Assembly (NCBI GenBank): GCA_013416795.1
Contig: RQSC01001202.1
Coordinates: 77,501-123,031 of the forward strand
DNA length: 45,531 bases
Reading direction: 5' to 3'
Source: Prasinococcaceae sp. CCMP 1430
Lineage: Eukaryota > Prasinodermophyta > Palmophyllophyceae > Prasinococcales > Prasinococcaceae
Shown here: in pieces, positions 36,459 through 45,531 of the stretch
Layout: each line of letters opens with the position of its first letter
How positions within the stretch are numbered: position 1 is the first letter of the stretch
The notes under the pieces: model-generated
What the model was told of the DNA's origin: nothing
The model's database searches: none
Seen by the model: only the letters and a program-made list of their open reading frames with translations
Made by a program: the position numbers and the translations under genes

Positions 36459-37786
36459 CCGCCACCGGCGCCTCCTCGGCGTGAGCAGCAGCCCTTTCGC
36501 TGCCGTTGCGGCGGTGCCGCGCCTCGCAGGGGATGCGGACGCCCCCCCCCCCCCACGCCCGCACGCGCACTCGCGCGCGGGTGCGCGGCGCCGCACACCG
36601 CCGCGGCCCCGCCGGTGCACTTCGTCACGAGCATTCGCGACGTACCGTCCGCCGCCCGCGGTGGTGGGGTCATCGCAACCATACAGCACATCTTCCGAGC
36701 GAGTGGCTCCCGCGCCATTGCCTCCGACCCCCTTTGCTTTGACCTGGCTCGGAGGGAGTGGTGCACCGGTGCGAGACGCAATGCAGCGAGCGCGCGTCAG
36801 TCTCACGACGCACGCACGCCGTCTGGCTGGCGGCAGTCACCACTCTGACGAGTCTCAGACGCGTCAAATGCTCCTTGCGCTCCATTCCCGCCTGCGCGTC
36901 GGGTGACCGCAGCGAGCCCCTTCGCAACGTAAGACCAACCCCGCCGAGGCCGTACCATCTGATGGTACTGTTCAGGTTGCAACCGCGAGCGGTCTCCCCT
37001 CCGAGGGCGGGTCCACGCCGGCGATGCTGGCGGTACCGTACCAGGTTGGTACCTGGGCTCGCGGCCCGGCACAGCTTTCCTCCCTTCTGCGCATGGACGT
37101 TCGACGCGCGCATTGGGAAATAAGACCCGCTGATCCTTCGCGCCAACGAGTCCTCGAAGGCCAGGACTCAAAAATGGGAGAAAAAATTGCTCAGGTTGTC
37201 ATTCGGTTGACGGCAGTCGCACGATGCGATGGGGGCCTGCGAGGTGCCGCGGCCACGCCGCGCATGCGCGTCCGATGGTCCCACCGACGGCACGAAAGAG
37301 GCCCAACCCCCCAAAATCATCCATCCCATTCGATCCATCCGGCAGCCCTCCCCCAACCACCACCACACACGCACACGCACACCTCCGCCCTCGGTCGGCG
37401 CGCGCGCGCGCGCGCCCGTGGCGGTTATTTTTGGCGGGTCAGGGAGCACACCCGACCCACTCGGAAGGGTTGAAAGTCTGCGTCACAAAAACCAACGCGA
37501 CAGATTGATAAAGGGGAGTCGGCGGCGAGGGTCCGCGCGCGGCGCGTTCGCACCCGGGTGCACCCGCAGCCCGGCCGCAACGGAACGGGGATGGGAGTGT
37601 GCGCCGCGGGCCTGCCAGCGGGGGGCGCGGCGACGGCGCAGCGACCGCGCCGCCGCTGCCGCCGCGCCCGGCCGGTTGACTGCACCTTGACTCGCTGGCC
37701 TCGGCTCGGCGCAACAGGACGGCGCTTGCGTCACACGCGCGACTGGCCAGGCGGCGCGGGCGCAGTGGCACACGCGCGCGGCGACG
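36459..37786. other. Long intergenic stretch between divergent glycan genes
   Basis: About 1.3 kb between the starts of the glycosyltransferase (-) and the glycoside hydrolase (+), far longer than the other divergent spacers here. I see no convincing gene. It holds a C-run (36541-36554), GTACCA-type inverted repeats near 36952 and 37032, a CA-rich tract (37360-37382) and a (CG)n tract (37400-37414). It may contain an unrecognised small gene, or longer control regions. Confidence 0.45.
36952..37053. repeat. Cluster of GTACCA inverted repeats
   Basis: At 36952-36968 there is a perfect palindrome with 8-base arms, gtaccatc-t-gatggtac. At 37032-37053 is ggtaccgtaccaggttggtacc, holding gtacca and tggtac around a 3-base spacer and flanked by two ggtacc sites. 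No gene covers them. Confidence 0.6.
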
Positions 37787-40729
37787 ATGGCCGCGTCCAG
37801 TCGTTGGCCGCGCATCATGCCCCGCCGCCGCCGCCGCGCGTGGTTCTCGTTGACGAGCGTCGCCATTGCCAGCGCCGCTGCCAGCGCGTCGCTCGTGCTC
37901 GCGGCCCCCGACGACGTAGGCAATAGACACGCCCCCGCGTCGTCGGCCTACAACACCGAGTGGTCGTCGCTGGAGCTTGGCCCCGACGCTGCGCTGGCGA
38001 AGGCGCTCCTCGACGCGCGCGCGGCGCTCGAGCATTGCATGCGAGCGCGGGAGACTCCGCATTGCCGGCGGGGCTCGGGGCCGGACGTCGGTGCGTCGCT
38101 CGAGCGTGCAACGCTCGCGACTGCCACGTTCGGCCTGCGGGCAGCGCACGCAGATGCACGGCATGTCGACGCCGTCGCACAGTCGCACGCGGCCTTCCGT
38201 GGCCTCTCGAACGCCGACGCGCTCGCTCGCCAGTACGCGCGCGACCTGCCCGAGCAGGAGAGGCGGGACGTGCTGGAGGCTTTGCGGAACGCCGTCGAGG
38301 AGTGCACGCTGGCCATCGCGACCTCTGCCGAAGGCGCAGGCGATGCAGCAGCGACAGAGCACGGCTGCGAAGGTGCCGCGCGACGCCACGAGCGCAACGT
38401 TGACGATGCTGCACCCCCGATGCTGTCACTTCCCAAAGGCTCGTCGCACTGGGTAGATGCGAGGGGGGTGCCCACGCTGGTGTACGGATGGAGCACAGCG
38501 CCAGTGAATTACGCAGACACGACGATCACCACGGGCGCTGGCAGCAGCGCGTCGAGCAGCGGTGTCGTCGATGGAGATGGCGACCAAGGCGTCGGCTCCG
38601 CCAACGCTTCTGCCAGCGTGCTCGCGAGCTTCGGCGCTCAGACCGAGTACAACGGGCGCATGGTGGACGTGGTCGTCCTGCCGGCAGCCCTGTACAGCCA
38701 CACGCGCAAGAAGAACGGCAAATACCCAGTGCGTTGTGCCTTTGCGAGCGCGCACCATCCCCTCGCAGCTGGACGTTTTCACGCACGCGCCTGAGCTGAC
38801 GCGGGCGCGCTCGCACGCTCGCAGGAGTGGCTCCTGCGCGGCAAAGTTTCCCTGCTCGTTGACGTCGTCGAGCGCGTGGTCCGCTCCGGCAAGGTGGCGC
38901 AGGTGTACCTCTCCCACGGACGGCCCTCAAGTGGGAGCTCTGCGGCAGGTCACGACTCCCAAGCCATGCCACGGTGGGCCACGGAGGTGGCTCCCGAGCT
39001 CGTCGAACGCACGGGCCACTTTTGCTCGTACGATATCACGCACCCCATCGCCCATCGAGTGTGGTCCGAGGTGCTCGCCGAGCTCGTCCCCCAGCTGGGA
39101 TCGCGGGGCCTGCTCGAGTCGCGCGGGGCGGTGGTCTTCCAGCTGATGAACGAACCTGCGCTCTTCAACGCGCAGGACTTGCTTGCCTTCATGCGCGATC
39201 TGCGGTCCAGCGTTCACACACTGGCGGGCGAGATGGGCGCGCCACCGCCTCCGTGCTGGGCGAAGGCCATGAACAATGGATGGACGTCCCCTCTATCGCT
39301 CGGCGGCGCGATGGCCGGCTCGGCACCATCGCAGGACGGCCTGCCGCGCGTGGAACTTGCACGCGCACTGGACGGTCACTCGCAGGACAGCAGGCTCACG
39401 CCCAAGCGCGCGGGCTTCGGCTCGAGCCAGCTTCCCGAGGTGTCGCGGCTGCTGCCCTCGAACGTGTACTCCCTCGACTGGGTCGACACGCTGTTGACTT
39501 ATGACCTCACGCGCGCTGTGAACCCTGCCCAGCCCGTGGTCGAATCCGAGCTGCATTCGCTGTCAACCGCGAGCTGGCGGCAGGCCGCGCTGCCGCCAAC
39601 GCTCGTTCACGCCACTGCGCAGCTGCTGGCAGTCTCGGGCGTGGCATCGGTCCAACTCTGGTACTGGGGCAGAAAGACGGCGGCGCTCCCGACGCAGACC
39701 TCCACAAATACCTCTACGACTGACGCCGTGATCACGCACTACGCCCCCGACGTCGATGCCACACAGGAGTTCGGTGGCGGCAATTTTGCGATGTCCGCCA
39801 CCACCCAGCCGCTGCTGGTGGACGCGTACGTGCGCGCAGGCGTGCTGCTAAACGCACTCGTGGACGACGTCGTCGCCCTGTCGCGTGCCGAACCCGCGCT
39901 CTACATGCTCTACCCTTACGAAGCAGGTGCGCAACCCCCCGCGGAAGGCGACGACGCGCCAGACGATCCGCACGACGGCGCAGAATCGCCTGGCTCGTCC
40001 CAGGCCGCTGCCCGCACGCCAAACAGCAGCAGCGTCCACTTCAGCGACGACGAAGGCCTCGCCAGCGATGGCACACCCCTCGCGCGCGAGCTCGGCGAGC
40101 TTGGTGCCGTCTACAGCATCGCAGCTCAGCTCGGCGGCCGTGTTGGCTTCGTTGTCAGCGCCGACGCCGTTGACGCGCTGCAAGCGGGTAGCGTGCTGTT
40201 GCTCGCGCCGCTGCAGGCGCGGCGATACTGTGGAGGCGCCAAAGTCGAGTTTGAGTCAGGCAGCTCTGAGGAAGACCGCATTCAGCACGCGCTCGCGGGT
40301 GCGCACGCTCGCGGCGTGCACGTGGTGTGTGACTACGACTTCCCCTACGACGTTGCCGACACCCGTGCGCTGCAGACGCTGCACAGGCGTGTAGGCGCGC
40401 TCCTGCACGATCCCCGGCGGCCCCTGCTATGCGTCGACGCGCTACACGAGGGCGCACTGGCGTTTGGAGTTCACTGCCGCGCGGTCGAGGTGCCATGCGC
40501 CGCCTCCGACACAGCTCGCGGCACGCCCACGTGCTACGCGCTTTCCGTAGTGAGCATGGCGACGCGCGCGATTCGCGTGCGCGTGGAGCACGCCGCAGAT
40601 GCCGGCGCGCGCGTGCGCGTGGCGGACAGCTTCACCGGCGCCGGGTCCGGCCCGGACTCGCACAACTCCACCACCCTGCATCTGGAGCCCATGGGCAGCA
40701 GGATGCTGAATGTAAGGATTGACCTGTGA
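37787..40729 (+). CDS. Secreted glycoside hydrolase of the GH-A type (beta-galactosidase-like)
   Basis: Two exons, 37787-38728 and 38825-40729, give 948 residues; the 96-bp intron has a GTGCGT donor and cgctcgcag acceptor, phase 0. After a basic start comes a signal peptide (RRAWFSLTSVAIASAAASASLVLAAP, shown as its core), so the protein is probably secreted or vacuolar. The catalytic barrel shows DVVERVVRSGKVAQVYLSHGRP, an acid/base candidate E424 in FQLMNEPALFN and a nucleophile candidate E556 in QPVVESELHSLS, followed by VASVQLWYWGRK. That NEP...E arrangement is typical of clan GH-A (GH5/GH42-like). A glutamine-amidotransferase-like domain (residues about 690-890, YPYEAG... then LLAPLQARRY) and a beta-sandwich end (RVADSFTGAG...LHLEPMGSRMLNVRIDL) resemble GH42-type enzymes. 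Substrate is unknown; a polysaccharide of the algal coat is a guess. Confidence 0.72.
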
Positions 40730-41178
40730 TTCCATTATCTCCTTCTTTCAAACAAAGCAAAAAAAAAGCCCTTCGCGGCGGCGGCGCCTGTCGTCGCGAT
40801 GCGGGCAATTTTTCGCGCGGTGTCACATTTTGCGCACACGTCCGTGCGTGCGTGCGCCCCCCCCCCCCCTTTCTCCCCCTCGCGGGCAGAGTGTGTGTGC
40901 CGGCACTGACCATCGACGCGGGCGTGCTGTGTGCTCTGCGCGCCTGGAGCGTGGCGCCGCCGCCACGCCTGCTGCTTCCGCGCCTGCCGCCCGCGGACGT
41001 CCCGGCGGCCGCGGTGCACAGGCGCGTGCGCGCGCACGCGGAGCGCGTGCGCTGCGGCGTGAAGCGCGCCTGCGGTGGCCGCGGTGCCACTCTTCGCCTC
41101 CGTACCGCACGAGGGAGGAAGGCAGGGGCATAGGGCGCGCTGTGCACCTGCAGTCTGCGCCACACACAGAGTGAGACG
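40730..41178. other. Intergenic, upstream of the WW-domain gene
   Basis: No gene seen. It has an A-run (40760-40768), a C-run (40857-40869) and GC-rich filler between two plus-strand genes. It should hold the 3' UTR of the glycoside hydrolase and the promoter of the WW gene. Confidence 0.55.
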
Positions 41179-41913
41179 ATGGTCGCCCCATTGCCCGAAG
41201 GCTGGAAGGCGTACCGCGACCCAGCAACGAACGCCATTTATTACGCAGCGCCGGACGGAAGGACGCAATGGCAGGCGCCGCCGCCTCCCGCGCCCACTCA
41301 GGAAATGCCCTCTCTGGGGCAGCTTGCGCAGCAATTAGACGCACTAGGCAGGCAGGTACAAGCACTCTGCAGCCAGGTAGAAGGACTGCTGCAAAGGGTG
41401 CGATTACAGTACGAGAAGACGCAAGCGACTACGCAAGAAGGACTAAGCAAGCAGGTCGCAAGGATTCGCGCACCAGACCACGCTGAAGGGGGGCGCAGCG
41501 ATGCTGGACCCTCTAAGCCCGTCAAGCGTGAGCGCTCGGAGGATGAGCCTCGCTCACCGGACCACGCCGAAGGGGGGCGCAGCGATGCTGGACCCTCCGA
41601 GCCCGTCAAGCGTGAGCGCCGTGAGGATGAGCCTCGCTCACCGGACAACGCCGAAGGGGGGCGCAGCGATGCTGGACCCTCCAAGCCCGTCAAGCGTGAG
41701 CGCTCTCAGGATGAGCCTCGCGCACCAGAACACCAGCATCGCGCACAAGGGGGTGCCCAGTGTGAGCGCCGCGATGGAGAGCCCTCTGAGCCCATCGGCG
41801 AGTCAGTCGAGGCCAGCGACATGAGGCTGGCGCGCGTGATGCATGATAAGGATATCCACGCGGATCTCCGTCAAGAGAGGAAGCGCCCGCGTCGATACGG
41901 TTACGACGAGTAA
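41179..41913 (+). CDS. WW-domain protein with 28-residue repeats
   Basis: A single exon of 244 residues. Residues 3-35 form a WW domain: LPEGWKAYRDPATNAIYY and then GRTQWQAPPPP, with both signature Trp and the closing Pro, a module that binds Pro-rich or phospho-Ser/Thr-Pro ligands. Residues about 45-95 are heptad-like (QLAQQLDALGRQVQALCSQVEGLLQRV), a likely coiled coil. Then come three copies of a 28-residue acidic-basic repeat (pattern AEGGRSDAGPS-PVKRER) and a conserved-looking end RLARVMHDKDIH...RQERKRPRRYGYDE with a bipartite nuclear signal. This layout suggests a nuclear splicing or transcription adaptor, as with PQBP1 and similar WW proteins, but no orthology can be claimed. Stop TAA at 41911-41913, 250 bp from the convergent Argonaute stop. 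Confidence 0.82.
   Translation: MVAPLPEGWKAYRDPATNAIYYAAPDGRTQWQAPPPPAPTQEMPSLGQLAQQLDALGRQVQALCSQVEGLLQRVRLQYEKTQATTQEGLSKQVARIRAPDHAEGGRSDAGPSKPVKRERSEDEPRSPDHAEGGRSDAGPSEPVKRERREDEPRSPDNAEGGRSDAGPSKPVKRERSQDEPRAPEHQHRAQGGAQCERRDGEPSEPIGESVEASDMRLARVMHDKDIHADLRQERKRPRRYGYDE
41476..41727 (+). repeat. Three 84-bp in-frame tandem repeats in the WW gene
   Basis: Copies start at 41476, 41560 and 41644. Each encodes 28 residues with gcagcgatgctggacc and gtcaagcgtgagcgc in common. Near-identity of copies points to recent expansion; a fourth, decayed unit may follow (cgcacaagggggtgcccag). Confidence 0.95.
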
Positions 41914-42163
41914 AAGAGTCAAGTTTTGGTACGCTTAATCTCACAGGCTTGGAACACCACTCTATTTGTGGCAGCGCACTAGGTCTATGTGCGCAGCTTG
42001 CGTGGCGTGACCGGCGCTTACATACTACGCGCGCGCGGACTCTCACAACTCAAACGTGCCAAGGCTGGCGCCGATGGGCATCTTGTCGCTCATAACGAAG
42101 AGGTAGACGATATGACTTGTGTAGACGATGACTTGCGCTTATAGCTCGCGCTTTGAAAGTCGT

Positions 42164-45100
42164 TCACCAGTACATGGTGTTGATGATGCGTTCGTTGGGG
42201 CTCGGAAGCTGTCCGGTAGTCCCGACGCCACCCTCTCGATAGCTCGAGGTCCGCTCTGCGACCTGTGCGCAGTAGTACAGCGGTACCGGCGAGCCGACCA
42301 CCTTCCCACAGAACGCGTAGCCCGTGTGGAGCGCGAGCATGAGGCGCTGCAATGCTTCATCCTCCGCTCGATCGATGTCGGAGTGCAGCGGGATGACCTG
42401 CTCCAGGCGAGGCACGCCGAGGACCCCCTTGTGTGCGGCGAGGTAGAACGCGGACATGCGATCGCAGAGGTCATTGATCTCGCCGCTTGAGATGTCGGTG
42501 ATGACCGTGCCGGGGAGCGGGTTCCCGGTCCTTGAGTCCTTCGCGTCGTGGCTCTCCGGCCACGCGTGCATGCCCGTTTTCTGCACGACGTTGTACGAAA
42601 GCTTCGGCTTGCCTCCAAGCATCTGCTTGACATGTCCTTTCTCGAGCACGCGCTGGAGGCCTTCTTCGAGCTCGCGCGTCTTTGCTGCCTCGAGGGATCC
42701 TGCAGCGACGCCGTTCCTTAGGACGACGATCAGGTCAAGCTTCGCGCCATTGTTGCGGACGCTCCACGCCTCGAGACTGTCCTCGAAGAGCCGGCACGCG
42801 AGCTCAGGCTCAAGAAGCATCCCATTACTCGCGGCGTCTTCGTCGCCGCTCCTAAACTCGGCGCAACGGGCGACGTACTGCTGCGCGCCCTCGACGAGCG
42901 TGCACACCGTCGCAATGGCGGGCGAAGCGACCTCCGCGATGGGACGGTACACGTCAACTCCCATGACAGCGACCGTGTTCATGCCATGTGGAAGCGGCAT
43001 GCTGGCGGCGTAGTTGAGCCCGCCCATCTTGGCGTTGATCTTCTGGGCCATGTTTGCCTGCTCCGAGTTGCGAAACTTCTGGAGCGTGGCCTGGCGGATC
43101 TTGACCAGCCTGAGCCCGCGCTGATCAGCGCAGAAGTTCATGTTGAACGTCCAGCCATCGTGCGAAGACATGCCTGCCATGTTGCCGGTCCCAGACGTTG
43201 GCTTTTCGCCGGGAATCACGCAGATCGCCAGGTCCAGCGGCCTGCCGAGAGCTCTCTCTGCTTGGTCGCAGAAGGCATCGACCCAGCTCCCTCCGTCCAG
43301 CGGGCTCTGCACCACGTGGACGTGGAGGGCCCTCGCGCCACACCTGTACTGCAGGCGCGAGTCCATGCGGATCCCTTTGGATACGCAGGTGCTCACGAGC
43401 TGGGTCAGGCAGCTCTCTGCCTGCCCTTCCAAATCACGACGCGGCTGGTCCGTGACCATGCACAACGCGAACGTGAAGTCGTCCGCGCCGCGCACAAAGC
43501 CCTGGCGAAGGTTGCTCATGAAGTCAAAGCCGCCCTGGGCGACCAGTCCGCGTGGCCCGTCGCGCTGGATCTCTGCACGTGCTCCGCCCTGGTTGAGCTC
43601 CAGCCTAGGGAGCTCCAGGCGCTTCGCCGTCGCCCCGTGCATGGCTGACGAGCACTCAATGCCGAAAGCTTTCATGAGCGGGTTGTTGTTGACGATCTCG
43701 CTCACGAGCCTTTCCAGGGTGCTCTTCCGGCCGGTGGGGTTGCTGTAGGTGCCGCGCCTATCGAGCATCTTGCTGAGTGCCGTCTGTGGGGGCTGGCCCT
43801 TGGCCCGCTGCCCGGCGACGATCCTGACGTGCTCGAGCGGAAAGGCCGTTGTCGACCCCGGCCTTGCGCGGATGAGCGGAAGACCAGGATACTCCAGCGA
43901 CGCCCCCTTCGATTCGAAGTGGCTCGCCACGGAGATGCTGGTGTCGCCCTTCTTGAACATGTACTCACGCGCCGACTCCTCCGTCAGGACGGAGCCGGGG
44001 CCTGCGGTTGGCCGCTCCGTACCCCCATCGCGCTCGTCAGGCCGTGTGGAGGCCTCGTCGCGCTCGATGCGGGCCTTGATGAGCATTGGCTTTCCAGGAC
44101 CGCCGAGACCAGGGATGCCTTCAACCCACATCCCGTCGAGGCCGCCCCACGATGAACCTCGACCTGACTTGTCCCCGAAGAGGAAGATCTCGCGGGTCCT
44201 CGCGTCGAAGGTCGCATGACCATCCGAGCGAAAGCCACGCGTTGCGTACCCTCCGAGGAGGGACGCACCGAAGACGATTTCCGGCAGCTCTTTGTCCTTT
44301 GCGACCTGTGTCACGCCGATTGCGGCGGACACGAACAGATCCTTGCCGCAACTGCGTGTTGCCGCCTTGACGCCGACGAGCACGACACGATTGTCGTCCT
44401 GGTCGAATGGCTCGCCCTTAAGCTTGCTCATTGGGCAGAGGACGCCCTTCTTCTCGTCAGCCAGCTGGCCGGACTTGAACGCCAGGTCCACCACCGCCTC
44501 GACGGCGCGATCGTCGCGCGCAGAGGTCTTGGTAGGGATGACAGTGGGCTTCCAAACCGTGATCTGGAAGCGCCACGCCCTGTCGCGCGGGTGTTCCAGC
44601 AGCCTGGGTTTCCAGGGGCGCTTCGGGTCCGTGACGGCCAGTGGGCCATCCTGGAAGAAGCTGCTCGGCAGCTCCGTGGGCCTTTCCAAAATGGAGCGCA
44701 GCGTGGGGTTGTGGTGTGGCGACGGGTGCGCGCGCCGTCGAGTGTCAGCCTTCGGCGCCTGCGCGGGAGCTACGACGGGGGTGCTACGCAACGCGCACGC
44801 ACGTGTAGAGCGTCCCAGAAGGAGCTCCATCGTAGATGAAGGGCGTGTCCAGCATGCCCTTCTGCTCGAACATGCGAGCGATGAGCTTGCGGGTCAGCTC
44901 GCCCCCCTTCATCAGAGGGACGGCTTCGCCGCCGCTAAGCTTCGCCAATCGCACGTGGCATGCGTGCCACTCTTCCTTGGTGATGGTCACCCCAAACACG
45001 TTCACCTTGGCGGTGAACGGAGTGCCTGGGGTGACCATCGTGCCCGCCCCTGACGACGGCCTCCCCGGTCCTGGGCCGCCACCGCCCCCCGCTCCAACAG

Positions 45101-45531
45101 GGCGCGGCGTGCCGCACCTGAAGCAGAACTGCTTGGAGGCGAACACGTTGGCCCCGCACCCTGGGCAGGTCCAGTCGCCAGGCCGGCCTGTGCGCGCGAG
45201 CACGCGCCGCAGGGGCGCGCGGGCGCAGGCGAGGGCGGCCGCGCACGCGCGCGGGCGCGCGCGCAAGCGACGCATTTGTTGAAAGTTAGTGCCATGTTCT
45301 AAACCCTATGTAACATCTATTGAGACCTAAAAACTGGACTCCATCGCTCTCACCTCCACCTGCCGTGGGACGCGCGTAGCCGCCGTAGCCGTACCCCTCG
45401 CCGCGACCGTCGCGGTCGCGGCGGGGGGCATACCCGTCGCGGTCGCCGTAGCTGCCGCCGCGGTCGCTGTAGCCGCTGCCGCTGCGGTCGCCGTAGCCGC
45501 TGCCGCCGCGGTCGCCGTAGCCGCCGCCGCG
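42164..45531 (-). CDS. Argonaute with RGG-rich and RanBP2-type zinc-finger N-terminus (5' partial)
   Basis: Three visible exons: complement of 45354 to the window edge, 44803-45187 and 42164-44660; introns 45188-45353 (GTGAGA donor) and 44661-44802 (GTGCGT donor) both restore phase. The first exon is a Gly/Tyr/Asp/Arg repeat (GGSGYGDR units). Exon 2 opens with a RanBP2 zinc finger, W-T-C-x2-C-x10-C-x2-C (GDWTCPGCG...CFRCGTPRP). Then come the Argonaute N domain (TAKVNVFGVTITKEEW; SGTLYT joined to FFQDGPLAVTD), PAZ (LEYPGLPLIRARPG, FPLEHVRIVAGQRAKG), MID (LAICVIPGEKP; KINAKMGGLNYA) and PIWI (AVMGVDVYRP; VLRNGVAAG; GTVITDISSG; FYLAAHKGVLGVPR; PVPLYYCAQVAE), ending INTMYW like the usual TMYFA. 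It binds small guide RNAs for silencing. Of the slicer residues the first Asp (GVDV) is kept, RDGV is RNGV (codon 42713-42715), and the YYAH His is Ala; slicing is doubtful. Link of exon 1 is by phase and composition. Confidence 0.9.

Noticed and set aside
1-45531. CRISPR array, bacterial operons or a prophage
   Set aside because: No spaced direct-repeat array or ribosome-binding-site-led operon is visible, and introns and eukaryotic families are throughout.
1-45531. tRNA or rRNA genes
   Set aside because: GTTCGA-like words occur (for example near 415), but I found no matching cloverleaf arms or rRNA blocks.

Overview
This window reads as nuclear DNA from a GC-rich, compact, photosynthetic single-celled alga in a draft assembly (a 276-base N gap at 29888-30163 and lone Ns at 1241 and 23839). 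Eukaryotic signs are short spliceosomal introns (83-219 bp), cytosolic ribosomal protein L12, a V-ATPase proteolipid, a SERCA-type calcium pump, ABCG, AP2-like and bHLH proteins, and an Argonaute. Photosynthetic signs are a DUF1118/RIQ-type thylakoid protein, a phytol-kinase-family enzyme, a carotenoid oxygenase and a Rubisco-methyltransferase-like SET protein. I cannot fix the lineage from sequence alone. A haptophyte or another alga with complex plastids, or a GC-rich green alga, would all fit.

Layout, left to right. 1-2.2 kb: homopolymers, a CAGTG-type pentamer microsatellite and a 94-bp tandem repeat. 2.2-8.7 kb: last exon of a bHLH factor (+), a seven-knuckle CCHC RNA-binding protein (-), a SERCA pump (+), a RIQ/DUF1118 protein (-). 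8.9-17.1 kb: a 1159-residue intronless protein of unknown family (+), an NYN-nuclease/LOTUS-like protein (-), a PhzF-family isomerase (+), a SET-fold protein that has lost catalytic motifs (+). 17.2-25.9 kb: a YeiH/UPF0324 membrane protein (-), a lipase-like hydrolase (+), a phytol/farnesol kinase (-), a secreted plant-type xylose isomerase (-), a small Lys/Cys-rich protein (-), a carotenoid oxygenase (+). 26-34.3 kb: an AP2-like protein with internal repeats (+), the RPL12 last exon beside the gap (+), V-ATPase c'' (-), an ABCG half transporter (+). 34.6-45.5 kb: a Golgi-type glycosyltransferase (-), a secreted glycoside hydrolase (+), a WW-domain protein with a 28-residue repeat (+), and an Argonaute with an RGG-rich and RanBP2-zinc-finger N-terminus (-) that runs off the right edge.

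I resolved 16 introns from reading-frame phase plus homology. Thirteen have C at donor position +4, mostly GTGCGT. Genes mostly alternate in orientation, with head-to-head starts about 110-260 bp apart and tail-to-tail stops as little as 40-177 bp apart. Three RNA-related genes (Argonaute, NYN/LOTUS-like, CCHC protein) lie in the same window but are not adjacent. The best candidates for something undescribed are the Argonaute fusion with a degraded slicer site, the 1159-residue orphan and the Lys/Cys-rich protein.
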